64,000 nt of DNA, from assembly GCF_024331145.1 (NCBI RefSeq), contig NZ_JANDJO010000002.1, forward strand, positions 62,001 to 126,000, in the 5' to 3' direction. Position 1 is the stretch's first letter. The number at the start of each line of letters is the position of its first letter. Made by a program: the position numbers and the translations under genes. Under the pieces are notes generated by a model. The model did no database searches, was not told where the DNA came from, and was given only the letters and a program-made list of their open reading frames with translations. This DNA is from Shimia sp. CNT1-13L.2 (lineage in GTDB: Bacteria > Pseudomonadota > Alphaproteobacteria > Rhodobacterales > Rhodobacteraceae). Positions 35,278-43,608 of this stretch are shown here, piece by piece.

Positions 35278-36316
35278 GAGGGTATTCGGATGGCTCGGGC
35301 GACCGCTGCGCGAGGACCATACGAAGACGCGCAAGCGCGGGCCGCAGACCCATGTGATCATCCTTGATGGCACCATGTCGACGCTTGAGCCGGGGTTCGA
35401 GACCAATGCCGGGCGGACCTTTCGGCTGTTGCAGGAAATGAACGGGCAGATGACCCTCTACTACGAGGCGGGCGTGCAGTGGCAAAGCTGGCGCAACACG
35501 CTGGACGTGATGATGGGGCGGGGATTGAACCGGCAGATCCGCCGCGCCTATGGGTTTCTGGCGTCCCGTTATCGCCCGGGCGACCGGATTTTCCTGTTCG
35601 GCTATTCGCGCGGGGCGTTTGCGGTGCGATCGCTGGCCGGGGTGATTGACCGGGTTGGCCTCGTGAAGGCCTCCTGCGCGACAGAGCGCAATATCCGGCA
35701 GGTTTACCGGCTTTATGAATGCAATCCGGACGGCGATGCGGCGCGGGCCTTTGCAGCGGAGCATTGCCATCCCTATACCGAGGTCGAGATGATCGGGGTT
35801 TGGGACACGGTCAAGGCGCTGGGCCTGCGGTTGCCGGTGTTGTGGCGTTTCACGGAAGAGCGCCACGCCTTTCACAACCACCACCTTGGCCACTCGATCC
35901 GGCACGGGTTTCACGCTTTGGCGCTGGACGAAACGCGGGAAGTGTTTGAACCCGTCATGTGGGAATGTCCGCAGGGCTGGGGAGGGCGGGCAGACCAGGT
36001 GTGGTTCCGCGGCTCGCATGGGGACATCGGCGGGCAACTGGGTGGTTTCGAAGAGGCGCGGCCGCTGGCCAATGTGCCGCTGGTCTGGATGCTGGAGAAT
36101 GCCGAGACCTGTGGCTTGCCCTTGCCCGAGGGGTGGCGGGACCGCTATCCGATGGATGCGGATGCGCCTTCGGTGGGCACCTGGCAGAGCTGGGGCAAGA
36201 TGTTCCTGTTCCGCAAGGGCCGTGTTGTTGGCAATGACCGGTCAGAGCGCATTCACGAAACGGCGCGCGGCCATGTGGATGTCACATCCATCAAGGCCTT
36301 GCAGATGGCCGAGTAG
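35255..36316 (+). CDS. DUF2235 alpha/beta-hydrolase-like protein
   Basis: A 353-residue protein of the DUF2235 family. The nucleophile motif is GYSRG at residues 116-120 with Ser118; an Asp in IGVWDTVKALG and a His in FRGSHGDIGG complete a plausible triad, all typical of the family. Members include the Tle1 phospholipase effectors of type VI secretion, but this one is short, lacks a secretion-linked partner here, and overlaps the molybdenum hydroxylase gene by 23 bases, hinting at coupled expression. No signal peptide is seen. A lipase or esterase activity is a fair guess. Confidence 0.88.
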   Translation: MDLSRLSKRVFGWLGRPLREDHTKTRKRGPQTHVIILDGTMSTLEPGFETNAGRTFRLLQEMNGQMTLYYEAGVQWQSWRNTLDVMMGRGLNRQIRRAYGFLASRYRPGDRIFLFGYSRGAFAVRSLAGVIDRVGLVKASCATERNIRQVYRLYECNPDGDAARAFAAEHCHPYTEVEMIGVWDTVKALGLRLPVLWRFTEERHAFHNHHLGHSIRHGFHALALDETREVFEPVMWECPQGWGGRADQVWFRGSHGDIGGQLGGFEEARPLANVPLVWMLENAETCGLPLPEGWRDRYPMDADAPSVGTWQSWGKMFLFRKGRVVGNDRSERIHETARGHVDVTSIKALQMAE

Positions 36317-36322
36317 ACCTGC

Positions 36323-37000
36323 CTAGTCGCGCCAGTCGACCATTTCCGCGAGCGTTGCCCGTTCGGTGCGAAAGCCGTTGGCGGGGTGTGTATCATCCCG
36401 ATAGCCAAAGGAGATGGCGGCGAGGATCAGCTGGTCTTCGGGGATCTCGAAATGGGCGCGTACGGTATCGGCATAGAAGGCGAGGGCCGCCTGCGGGATG
36501 GTGGCGATGCCCTGTGACTGGGCGCTGAGACAGAAGGCGGTGATGAAGCCGCCGCAATCCAGCGCACCGTAGGCACCGAGTTCTGCCGCCGTGGTGATGA
36601 GCGCGACGTGCGGTGCGCCAAAGAAGGCATAGTTCTCGCGCATCTGGGCGGTGCGGCCGGCCTTGTCCGCACGTTCGATCCCGACAGCTTCGTAGAGTTG
36701 CAGGCCGCAGGTCTGGCGGCGGGCCTTGCGGGCGCCGCTATAGCCGGAAGGGGGCGGGAAATCGGTGGTGGCGCTTTCGCTGTCAAAGGCCGTGAGCATG
36801 ACCTTGCGAAAGGCCTCGGTTGCCTCGCCCGACGTGACGGTGACCTGCCACGGCTGGGCATTGCACCACGAGGGTACGCGGCCTGCATCGGCGAGGATGG
36901 TTTCGATCACCGGGCGCGGCACGGGATCGGGGCGGAACCCACGGCAGGAATGGCGGGTGGTCAAAAGTTCTTGCAGGGTGGAATGCGGTGTCATTGTCAT
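36323..37000 (-). CDS. Nitroreductase family protein
   Basis: A 225-residue FMN-dependent oxidoreductase of the nitroreductase fold. It shows the opening LLTTRHSCRGFRPDPVP (FMN phosphate-binding Arg residues), PSWCNAQPWQVTV and the ISFGYRDDTHPANGFRTER end. Such enzymes reduce nitro groups, quinones or enones with NAD(P)H; the real substrate cannot be told. It starts one base after the stop of the zinc-ribbon gene, so it is the last gene of that leftward run. It is convergent with DUF2235. Confidence 0.9.
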   Translation of the reverse strand: MTMTPHSTLQELLTTRHSCRGFRPDPVPRPVIETILADAGRVPSWCNAQPWQVTVTSGEATEAFRKVMLTAFDSESATTDFPPPSGYSGARKARRQTCGLQLYEAVGIERADKAGRTAQMRENYAFFGAPHVALITTAAELGAYGALDCGGFITAFCLSAQSQGIATIPQAALAFYADTVRAHFEIPEDQLILAAISFGYRDDTHPANGFRTERATLAEMVDWRD

Positions 37001-38107
37001 CTATTGGTTCTGGGCCACGAAATAGCCGATGGTTCCGGCAAGGATCAGGCCGAGGATCACCGCGAAGGTGATTTTCCAGGCCGACCACGGGCGTTCGCCC
37101 TGGACCCGGCCTGTCTGGCCGTTGACCACGAAGCGATAGCTTTTGCCGCGGTATTTATAGGCCGCGAGCCAGACCGGAAGCAGGATGTGCTTGAAGGTGA
37201 CGTCGCTGACCGTGGTGTCGATGCGGTGAATTTGCTGACGGTCGCCGCCGATGTCAAAACGGACGTCGCGTTCGATGGAGCGGTCCATGATGGCGCGGGC
37301 CTCATCATAGCCTTCGTCCAGTTCGACGGTGTAGGCCTCGGCGCGGAACCCGGCGAGGTATTCGGGGCTATAGGGCTGGAGGGCGCCGAGATCCCAGGGT
37401 TGCAGCGCGTCGGTATAGCGTTTGGGCAGGGCGCGGGAGGCGAGGACCAGCACGTCATCGAAGAAGCGCGCGGTGCGGCCCGAGACCGGCGTCCAGCGGA
37501 TTTTCTGCACCTGCCGCTGTTCGCGTTTGCCATCGACCATCACGGACTGGGATTCGTAGTAGACGATGCCGCGCTGGCCGGAGTAGCGCGATTTCGTGTC
37601 GGCGTCGTAGGTCCAGTAGGGAACATAGATGCCTTCGAGGCGGCGGCCCTTGCGGGCGTATTCCTGAAGGCCGTTGGGCGCGAACCAGAGGCGGCCCAGC
37701 CAGTCGTTCATCGCCTCGCGGGCGGCGCGTTCGTTCATGGCAAAGGGCAGGACCGCGCGGGGTTTGATGTGCCGGTTGGTGCCGGTGTCGGCCACGATGG
37801 GCGTGGCGCAGAAAGGGCATTCGGCGGCATGGGTGGCGGGGTCGAATTCGACCGCCGCGGCGCAGTTCGAACAGGTGGCCACGCGGGTTTCCTCGATCTC
37901 CTGCGCGGGCAGCTGATCGGCCAGCGCCTTGCGAAAGTCGAGTTCGCGGATCGCGGGGCCGCCTTCTTTCATCGCCACGCTGTGCCCGCAGTGATCGCAG
38001 GTCAGCTGGCCGTTTGTCGGATCGAAACGGTAATCGGCACCGCATTGTTCGCAGGGAAAGCGGTGCAGGTCTTCTGGCGTTGGGGGTGGTGGCGGGGTCG
38101 CGACCAT
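37001..38107 (-). CDS. TFIIB-type zinc-ribbon membrane protein (YdjG-like)
   Basis: A 368-residue protein with two zinc ribbons: CEQCG with CDHCG (about residues 18-40) and CSNC with CPFC (about 78-101). A long beta-rich middle follows, then a single C-terminal membrane helix (KITFAVILGLILAGTIGYFVA). This layout matches Bacillus subtilis YdjG, which with YdjH recruits the SPFH-domain YdjI to the membrane in the PspA stress operon. An SPFH gene of YdjI type is directly upstream here, supporting the match. The comparison is from recall of architecture and has not been aligned. Confidence 0.85.
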   Translation of the reverse strand: MVATPPPPPTPEDLHRFPCEQCGADYRFDPTNGQLTCDHCGHSVAMKEGGPAIRELDFRKALADQLPAQEIEETRVATCSNCAAAVEFDPATHAAECPFCATPIVADTGTNRHIKPRAVLPFAMNERAAREAMNDWLGRLWFAPNGLQEYARKGRRLEGIYVPYWTYDADTKSRYSGQRGIVYYESQSVMVDGKREQRQVQKIRWTPVSGRTARFFDDVLVLASRALPKRYTDALQPWDLGALQPYSPEYLAGFRAEAYTVELDEGYDEARAIMDRSIERDVRFDIGGDRQQIHRIDTTVSDVTFKHILLPVWLAAYKYRGKSYRFVVNGQTGRVQGERPWSAWKITFAVILGLILAGTIGYFVAQNQ

Positions 38108-38116
38108 GGATTTTCT

Positions 38117-38150
38117 TGCCTCCGGCGGGAGTATTTCAGGTGCATTGAAG
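38117..38150. repeat. Interspersed 34-base repeat, copy 1
   Basis: A stretch beginning TGCCTCCGGCGGGAGTATTT and ending GCATTGAAG lies between the SPFH and zinc-ribbon genes. It recurs with a single difference at 47132-47165. I recall closely similar short sequences scattered between genes of many Rhodobacteraceae. The function is unknown. Confidence 0.65.
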
Positions 38151-38190
38151 GCGCAAAGGCCGGTTTGTGCAAGAGGGGTCTGCCCCGGTG

Positions 38191-39321
38191 TCAGGCACCG
38201 GGGGGTGGCGGCGGCAGGATGGTGAAGAGCTGCGCCAGCTCAGCCACGTCTTCGGCGTGTTTCCAGCCATCCTGGCCGGCGGTCCAGACGTAGGTTTCGC
38301 GGGTGATCTCCCCAGCGGTTGCCATCCGCCCCAGCGCGGCCTTGGAGAAGGGACCCTTGGTGGCGCCGTTCTCGGCGATGTGCCAGACGTGTTCGACCGG
38401 CGGAGGCGGTGGTGGGGCCGCCTGTGCCGCTTGCGGTGCCGGTGCAGCTGTCGCAGGGGCCGCGCCCCAGGGGCCGGTGTTGGCCATCTGCTGGGCCATG
38501 GCCATGCCCATTCCCATGCCGAGGCCCGCGCCCATGCCGGAGTTCGGGGTTTGCGCCGCAGCGGTCATGGCTTCGGCGGCGGAAAACTGGGTGTAGCGGC
38601 CAAGATCGCCGGCGATGCCCATCGAGGTGCGCTTGTCCATCGCCTCTTCGACGGCGGGGGGCAGCGAGATGTTCTCGATATAGAGTTCGGGCATGGTGAG
38701 GCCGTATTCCGACAGGGTGCCGGAGATTTCGGCGGCGACCAGTTTGCCGAGGTCGGCGGTGTTGGCTGCCATGTCGAGGACGGGGATGCCTGAGCCGGCA
38801 ATCACGCGCGAGAATTCCTGAACGATGATGTTGCGGATCTGGTAGGAGATCTCGTCCATGGTGAACTCGCCGTCGGTGCCGACGATTTCGGTCAGGAAGC
38901 GGGCGGGATCGGTGATGCGGATGGCATAGGTGCCATAGGCGCGCAGGCGAACGGGGCCGAATTCCGGATCGCGGCAGATGATCGGGTTCTTGGTGCCCCA
39001 TTTCAGATCGGCAAAGCGGGTCGTGTTGACGTAGTAGATTTCCGATTTGAAGGGGGATTTGAAGCCGTGATCCCAGTGGTTGAGGGTGGTCAGGATCGGC
39101 ATGTTGTTGGTCTCGAGCATGTAGAGACCGGGGGTGAAGACATCGGCCAGCTGGCCTTCGTGGACGAAGACGGCGGCCTGGCCTTCGCGCACCGTCAGCT
39201 TGGCGCCGTATTTGATCTCGTGGCCTTCACGCTCGAACCGCCAGACCATTGTATCGCGGGTGTCGTCCACCCAATGGATGACGTCGATGAATTCACCGGT
39301 GAGAAAATCGAAGATGCCCAT
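38191..39321 (-). CDS. SPFH-domain protein with C-terminal GYF_2 domain (YdjI-like)
   Basis: A 376-residue protein of the virion-core/YdjI class. The N-terminal 200 residues form an SPFH (band 7-like) domain opening with FDFLTGEFIDVIHWVDD. A low-complexity linker follows, rich in G, M, A and P (about 285-325). The C-terminus has a GYF_2-type domain (WHIAENGATKGPFS, then W in AGQDGWKHAED). SPFH proteins scaffold membrane microdomains; the GYF_2 domain binds proline-rich peptides. It is upstream of the YdjG-like gene, with a short space holding the 34-base repeat, and downstream of the DUF2927 lipoprotein gene. Confidence 0.88.
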   Translation of the reverse strand: MGIFDFLTGEFIDVIHWVDDTRDTMVWRFEREGHEIKYGAKLTVREGQAAVFVHEGQLADVFTPGLYMLETNNMPILTTLNHWDHGFKSPFKSEIYYVNTTRFADLKWGTKNPIICRDPEFGPVRLRAYGTYAIRITDPARFLTEIVGTDGEFTMDEISYQIRNIIVQEFSRVIAGSGIPVLDMAANTADLGKLVAAEISGTLSEYGLTMPELYIENISLPPAVEEAMDKRTSMGIAGDLGRYTQFSAAEAMTAAAQTPNSGMGAGLGMGMGMAMAQQMANTGPWGAAPATAAPAPQAAQAAPPPPPPVEHVWHIAENGATKGPFSKAALGRMATAGEITRETYVWTAGQDGWKHAEDVAELAQLFTILPPPPPGA

Positions 39322-39341
39322 GGGTCAGGTCTCCTTCAGGT

Positions 39342-40262
39342 TCAAAGGTTTTGGCCCGTCTGTTCGCGGGCGAGGATGCGGATGATGGGGCGGGCCTGTT
39401 CGAGGGGCATGCCGATGGACAGGCGCGGATCGTAGAGGATGCGCAGGAGGGCCTCGTCGTGGGTGGTCAGCAGTGCGAATTCGTCGTCGTCGTTGAAGAT
39501 CGAGGGACGGGCTTCGGGGCTGTCGTTGGCGAGGCCGAGGCCCTGCGAGATTTCCTCGTGGTAGCAGGATTTGCGCAGGAGGTCGGGGTGTTCGGCGCGC
39601 ACCAGCGCGATGGCGGTGCGGTAATCGTTGTCGTCATCGGGGCGCGAGAAGGCCACGACGAGGCAATGGATCGAGCGCGGCAGGTTGCGGAACAGCGAAA
39701 GCGTCGAGGTGCTGGCGCCGGGGATGATGGTGTTGACGCGATCGAGCAGGTAGTCGCGGTCGTCCTCGCCCATGACCATGACGTGGAAGTTGGTGCGCCG
39801 GTTGGCCATGCTGATCGGGTGGCCGGTGATCGTGGCAAGGCGGGCTGTGAAATCCGAGACGATTGCCGTGTCTTCGCTGCGAATGGCCTGTGGCACGCTT
39901 GGGCCGAATTCGACGGCGAGGCGCACGGGGCGCGACCAGCGGCGCAGGGTGCCGGCCTCGCCCGAGGAACGTTCGAGGCCCTGACCGCGGGCATATTCGT
40001 CGAAGAAGGCGATTTGCTCGAAGTTGCGGGCCAGCATGTCGGCGGTAAAGGGCGTGTCCGGGCCGCCGCCATCGGTGCGCAGGAGGCCGCGGGTCAGGAG
40101 ATCGGTCTCGGTATGGGCATAGTAGACACGCAGCTGTTCCGAAGCCGCCGAGGTGGTCGGCGGCTTGGGGGTGGTTTGGCCGGGGCGGCTCGGGAGCAGG
40201 TCGTCGCAGGCGGCCAGGGCCGTCAGAGCGATCAGGAGAAAGGTGGTCTTGAGCCGCGTCAC
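39342..40262 (-). CDS. DUF2927 lipoprotein
   Basis: A 306-residue secreted lipoprotein. The signal peptide MTRLKTTFLLIALTALAAC has a lipobox LAAC, giving Cys19 as the lipidated residue. The mature part fits DUF2927, a family with metalloprotease-like features seen mostly in Rhodobacteraceae; a KSCYHEEISQGLGLAND segment contains an H-E pair that resembles the zinc-binding motif. It lies 20 bases upstream of the SPFH gene and eight bases downstream of telA, so all appear to form one operon. The enzymatic role is inferred only. Confidence 0.85.
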   Translation of the reverse strand: MTRLKTTFLLIALTALAACDDLLPSRPGQTTPKPPTTSAASEQLRVYYAHTETDLLTRGLLRTDGGGPDTPFTADMLARNFEQIAFFDEYARGQGLERSSGEAGTLRRWSRPVRLAVEFGPSVPQAIRSEDTAIVSDFTARLATITGHPISMANRRTNFHVMVMGEDDRDYLLDRVNTIIPGASTSTLSLFRNLPRSIHCLVVAFSRPDDDNDYRTAIALVRAEHPDLLRKSCYHEEISQGLGLANDSPEARPSIFNDDDEFALLTTHDEALLRILYDPRLSIGMPLEQARPIIRILAREQTGQNL

Positions 40263-40270
40263 TTGGGGTA

Positions 40271-41470
40271 TCAGGCTCCCGGAACGGAAGTGGCGGCGGT
40301 GTCGCCAAGGCCGGTCTGCTTGGCCTTGGCGGCGGCGAGGGTGTCGCGCAGGTCGGCTTCCATCTTCTTGAGGTCTTCCTCGGCGGCGGCACGGCGGGCC
40401 TTGCCTTCATCGGCGATTTGCAGGCTTTCCTCGATGGTGCCGATCAGGTCGGCGTTGGCCTGTTTGACCGCCTCGATATCAAAGACGCCGCGTTCCATTT
40501 CCTCGCGGATCATCTTGTTGGACTGGCGCAGGTTGGCGGCGTTCGAGGTCAGGAGTTCGTTGGTCAGGTCATTGGCGTCGCGCACGGCAGCGGCGGCTTC
40601 GGCGCTGCGCTGAATGGTGACGGCCTGTGCCAGCTGGGTTTCCCAGAGCGGTACGGTGTTGACCAGAGTCGAGTTGATCTTGGTGACCAGCGACTTGTCG
40701 TTTTCCTGAACCAGTCGGATCGAGGGCAGGGACTGCATGGTGACCTGACGGGTGAGTTTCAGGTCATGCACGCGGCGTTCGAGATCGTCCCGCGCTGCGC
40801 GCAGGTCGCGCAACTCCTGGGCCTTCATCACCTGATCGTTCTCGTCTGCGGCCTGAACCTCGGCTTCCTTGGCCGGGATGTCATTGGCATCAAGATCGGC
40901 GATCTTGGCCTCGCCCGCGGCGATGTAGAGGGCCAGTTCGTCATAGAAGCTCAGGGTCTTTTCGTAGAGCAGGTCGAGCGACTTGATGTCCTTGAGAAGC
41001 GTGTGTTCGTGTTCCAGAAGGTTGTCGGTAATGCGGTCGATCTGGTCCTGCACCTGTTCGTAGCGCGCGGTGAACTTGGCAAAGGGCGCGGCGCGGCCCA
41101 GCAGCTTTTCCCAGAAGGAGCGTTCACGGCGCACGTCGAGTTCGGAGATCGAGAAACCGCGGATGGTGGTGACGATGTTGCGCAGGGAGTCGCCCGCGGG
41201 GCCGACATCCTTGTTGCGGACGTCCTGAAGCATGGCCTGGCTGATTTCCTGCAGTTCGGCCTGTGCGGCCGAGCCGAAATGCACAATCGAGGTGGTGTCG
41301 GTCATGTCGAGTTCGCCCATGCGGCGGGTGATCTCGGCCGAAAGTGGCGCATCGGCATCGGCCAGGGCGATTACCGCGTTGGCCTCGGTGGGTTCGGGCA
41401 GGATCACGGCGGTCACCTGATCCACTTCGGCCAGCGCGGCCTCGGCCTTTTGACGAACTGTGTCAGACAT
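40271..41470 (-). CDS. telA: TelA-family toxic anion resistance protein
   Basis: A 399-residue soluble, largely helical, coiled-coil-forming protein of the TelA family, named for tellurite resistance and also linked to membrane or cell-envelope stress. Characteristic parts are the mid-section RSFWEKLLGRAAPFAKFTARYEQVQDQID and the C-terminal half with SVTIQRSAEAAAAV-like helices. In many bacteria telA is paired with an xpaC-type gene, as here: xpaC ends 21 bases upstream. No tellurite reductase is nearby, so resistance to tellurite itself is doubtful. Confidence 0.9.
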   Translation of the reverse strand: MSDTVRQKAEAALAEVDQVTAVILPEPTEANAVIALADADAPLSAEITRRMGELDMTDTTSIVHFGSAAQAELQEISQAMLQDVRNKDVGPAGDSLRNIVTTIRGFSISELDVRRERSFWEKLLGRAAPFAKFTARYEQVQDQIDRITDNLLEHEHTLLKDIKSLDLLYEKTLSFYDELALYIAAGEAKIADLDANDIPAKEAEVQAADENDQVMKAQELRDLRAARDDLERRVHDLKLTRQVTMQSLPSIRLVQENDKSLVTKINSTLVNTVPLWETQLAQAVTIQRSAEAAAAVRDANDLTNELLTSNAANLRQSNKMIREEMERGVFDIEAVKQANADLIGTIEESLQIADEGKARRAAAEEDLKKMEADLRDTLAAAKAKQTGLGDTAATSVPGA

Positions 41471-41491
41471 AAAACTTCCCCCTTGTTGGGC

Positions 41492-42370
41492 TTACAGGGT
41501 GTCGCGGGCGACACCTTCGCGCTGCAACCTGTCGCGCAGCACTTCAATTTCGATTGTCAGGTCGCTCTTGTCATCCAGCAAGAGCTTTTCGGTGCGGGCG
41601 GCGAAATTCTGCTCCAGATCGTCGAGCAGCGCCTCGTAATCGTCCCGTGCGGCGGTATCGCGCTTGCGGGCGTAGATGTCGGCGAACTTGACCGTGGCAT
41701 CGCGGGCACCGCGCAAATAGACGCTCAGGTACTTGCGGGCGGCGCTCAGGTCGCGGGGGTCTTCCTCGACCGTGCGGAAGAGATCGCGGACGGTGGTCTG
41801 GAACTGCGCGACGCGGCCTTCAAGGCGGCGGTCGCCACAGCGCAGGATCGCGTCTGTCATGGCGGTGAGGTGTTTCTCGGCCTCTTCCACGGCGCGGGCG
41901 ACGCGGTCGGTCTGGTAGAGATCGACGCCTTCGATGCCCTTGTCCTTGAGCGGATCGAGGCCGAAGGCAAAGCCGTGCAGAAGGGTGCCGATCACCGCAT
42001 AGATGGCCGGCGCGATGATGCCGCCAGTGGCGGCCCAGCCGGCCAGCGCCAGGCCGGCACCGGTGAGAACAGAGCCTGCCATCTTGCGCGGAAAGGCGGG
42101 ACGGCGGGCAACCTTGCGGGCTTCATAAGCCTCTTGCGCCAGCAGGCCTTCGCGGGTCAGCCATGCGGCCAGCAGAAGAAGGCCAAGCGCGGCAAGGTTC
42201 AGGGCAAGCTGCACCGGGCCGTTGCCGAAGGCCTGCCAGATCAGGGGCAGGGGGGCGATGAACAGCAGGTTCACGCGGCCACCAACGCGGCTGCGGCGGG
42301 CGTTCTGGAAGGTGCCCGAGGCCCCTGCGTTTCCGTCGGGGCTGTACTTGCCGCCAAATTTCTGAGCCAT
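41492..42370 (-). CDS. XpaC-like (5-bromo-4-chloroindolyl phosphate hydrolysis) membrane protein
   Basis: A 292-residue protein from ATG 42370 (MAQKFGGKYSPDG), with AGGAGGCG as its ribosome site. Two hydrophobic pairs lie near residues 33-65 and 90-125, followed by a helical soluble C-terminal half. The family takes its name from a Bacillus phenotype; the activity is not understood, but XpaC and TelA commonly co-occur. Longer readings from 42463 run across a coupled small gene and are not likely. The start overlaps the stop of that 27-residue gene as TGATG. Confidence 0.85.
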   Translation of the reverse strand: MAQKFGGKYSPDGNAGASGTFQNARRSRVGGRVNLLFIAPLPLIWQAFGNGPVQLALNLAALGLLLLAAWLTREGLLAQEAYEARKVARRPAFPRKMAGSVLTGAGLALAGWAATGGIIAPAIYAVIGTLLHGFAFGLDPLKDKGIEGVDLYQTDRVARAVEEAEKHLTAMTDAILRCGDRRLEGRVAQFQTTVRDLFRTVEEDPRDLSAARKYLSVYLRGARDATVKFADIYARKRDTAARDDYEALLDDLEQNFAARTEKLLLDDKSDLTIEIEVLRDRLQREGVARDTL

Positions 42371-42453
42371 CAGACGCCTCCTGCGATGGAAACGTAGACG
42401 ATCAGTATGACAAGAAGACCAAAGGCAAGTTTTTGCAACGTCGTGCCGGTCAT
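42370..42453 (-). CDS. 27-residue single-helix membrane protein coupled to xpaC
   Basis: A short reading frame from ATG 42453 to a TGA that overlaps the XpaC start (TGATG). It begins MTGTTLQKLAFGLLV and continues as one hydrophobic helix to a Gly-Gly-Val end. The next gene's ribosome site (GGAGG) lies inside its final codons. It is probably the first gene of the telA operon. Too short for usual gene calling; its regular hydrophobic pattern and the stop-start overlap support it. It may be a membrane anchor or regulator. Confidence 0.6.
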   Translation of the reverse strand: MTGTTLQKLAFGLLVILIVYVSIAGGV

Positions 42454-42673
42454 GTGGTTCCATCCCCTCGTAAACCTGCCAGAAACCTAGGAGTTTCGGC
42501 GGGTTTTCGCTAGGGGGAAGATTGGTGCTTGGGCGTCAGATTGCCAATGCGGTGTTCGGCATTTGGGCAAGGGGACAAGGAATGGTCGTCAATCGCGCAT
42601 CTGGCCAACGCTGTTTCCGACGCGGTTAGAGACGGTCCTGTGGGCTTCGGACGATGTCAAACGGCAGGTCGAC

Positions 42674-43546
42674 CTAGCGGCGCGGTCCCTTGCGAGGAGG
42701 TTTGGCACTCTTAGACGTGCCGGGTTTGCCCGGGCGCGCGCCGTCTCGTGCCGTGGGCTTGGGGCCGGGTTTGCGTTTGCGGGTTGGCTTGGGGCGTTCT
42801 TCGGCGGGCTTGGCCCCGTCGAGGCCAAGCTGGTCGCGCATGACGCGGCGGCGCACTTCCTCGACCTCACCGGATTTCAGGTTGCCCAACTGGAACGGCC
42901 CGTAGGAGACCCGCATCAGGCGGTTCACCGGCAGGCCGACGGCCTCCATTGCGCGGCGGATTTCGCGGTTGCGGCCTTCGCGGATGCCGACGGTGAGCCA
43001 GGCGTTGGCGCCCTGCTGGCGATCCAGCGAGACCTGCATGGGCTGAAAGGTCTCGCCGTCGATGGTGATGCCCTTGCGCAGCGGGGTGAAAGTGTCTTCG
43101 GTGGGCCTGCCGTTCACGCGGACGCGGTATTTGCGCAGCCAGCCTGTCGCCGGCAACTCGAGCTGGCGTTTGACGCCGCCGTCGTTGGTGAGCAGCAGCA
43201 GGCCCTCGGAGTTGAGATCGAGGCGGCCGACCGACATCACGCGGGGCAGGTCTTCGGGCAGGTGATCAAAGATCGTCTCGCGGCCCTGTTCGTCCTTGTG
43301 GGTGGTCACGAGGCCGGTGGGCTTGTGATAGAGCCAGAGTCGCGCGGGTTCCGGTTCGGCCAGCGGCTTGCCGTCGACAAGGATGCGGTCGCGGCCGGTC
43401 ACGTTCAGCGCCGGACTGTCGATTGTCTTGCCGTTAACCGCAATGCGGCCAGCTTCGATCATGCGTTCGGCTTCGCGGCGGCTGGCAACACCGGCGCGGG
43501 CGAGGACCTTGGCGATGCGGTCGCCTTTGGGGGTATCTGTGCTCAT
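42674..43546 (-). CDS. RsuA/RluB/RluF-family rRNA pseudouridine synthase
   Basis: A 290-residue enzyme that turns a specific uridine in ribosomal RNA into pseudouridine. The S4 RNA-binding domain is at about residues 8-60 (RIAKVLARAGVASRREAERMI). The catalytic domain has GRLDLNSEGLLLLTNDG with Asp in the RLD motif (about 138). The C-terminal 40 residues are a very basic, Pro- and Lys-rich tail. The pattern is nearest the RluB group; the exact target is not certain. It stands alone and is divergent from tadA. Confidence 0.92.
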   Translation of the reverse strand: MSTDTPKGDRIAKVLARAGVASRREAERMIEAGRIAVNGKTIDSPALNVTGRDRILVDGKPLAEPEPARLWLYHKPTGLVTTHKDEQGRETIFDHLPEDLPRVMSVGRLDLNSEGLLLLTNDGGVKRQLELPATGWLRKYRVRVNGRPTEDTFTPLRKGITIDGETFQPMQVSLDRQQGANAWLTVGIREGRNREIRRAMEAVGLPVNRLMRVSYGPFQLGNLKSGEVEEVRRRVMRDQLGLDGAKPAEERPKPTRKRKPGPKPTARDGARPGKPGTSKSAKPPRKGPRR

Positions 43547-43608
43547 GGCAGGGCCATAGCGTGGATTGGGGGATTGCGAAAGGGGGCTTGTCGGGGGTAC
43601 GGGAGGGC

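Noticed and set aside
35255-36316. Type VI secretion phospholipase effector
   Set aside because: DUF2235 includes Tle1, but there are no vgrG, PAAR or immunity genes nearby and the gene overlaps a metabolic enzyme gene.
40271-42370. Tellurite resistance determinant
   Set aside because: TelA gives the name, but no tehB, terC or related gene is present. The YdjG/YdjI-like partners fit general membrane stress better.
36608-42397. Several long plus-strand frames opposite the zinc-ribbon, TelA and XpaC genes
   Set aside because: Each mirrors a well-supported minus-strand gene and shows no motif; they are explained by the high third-position G+C.
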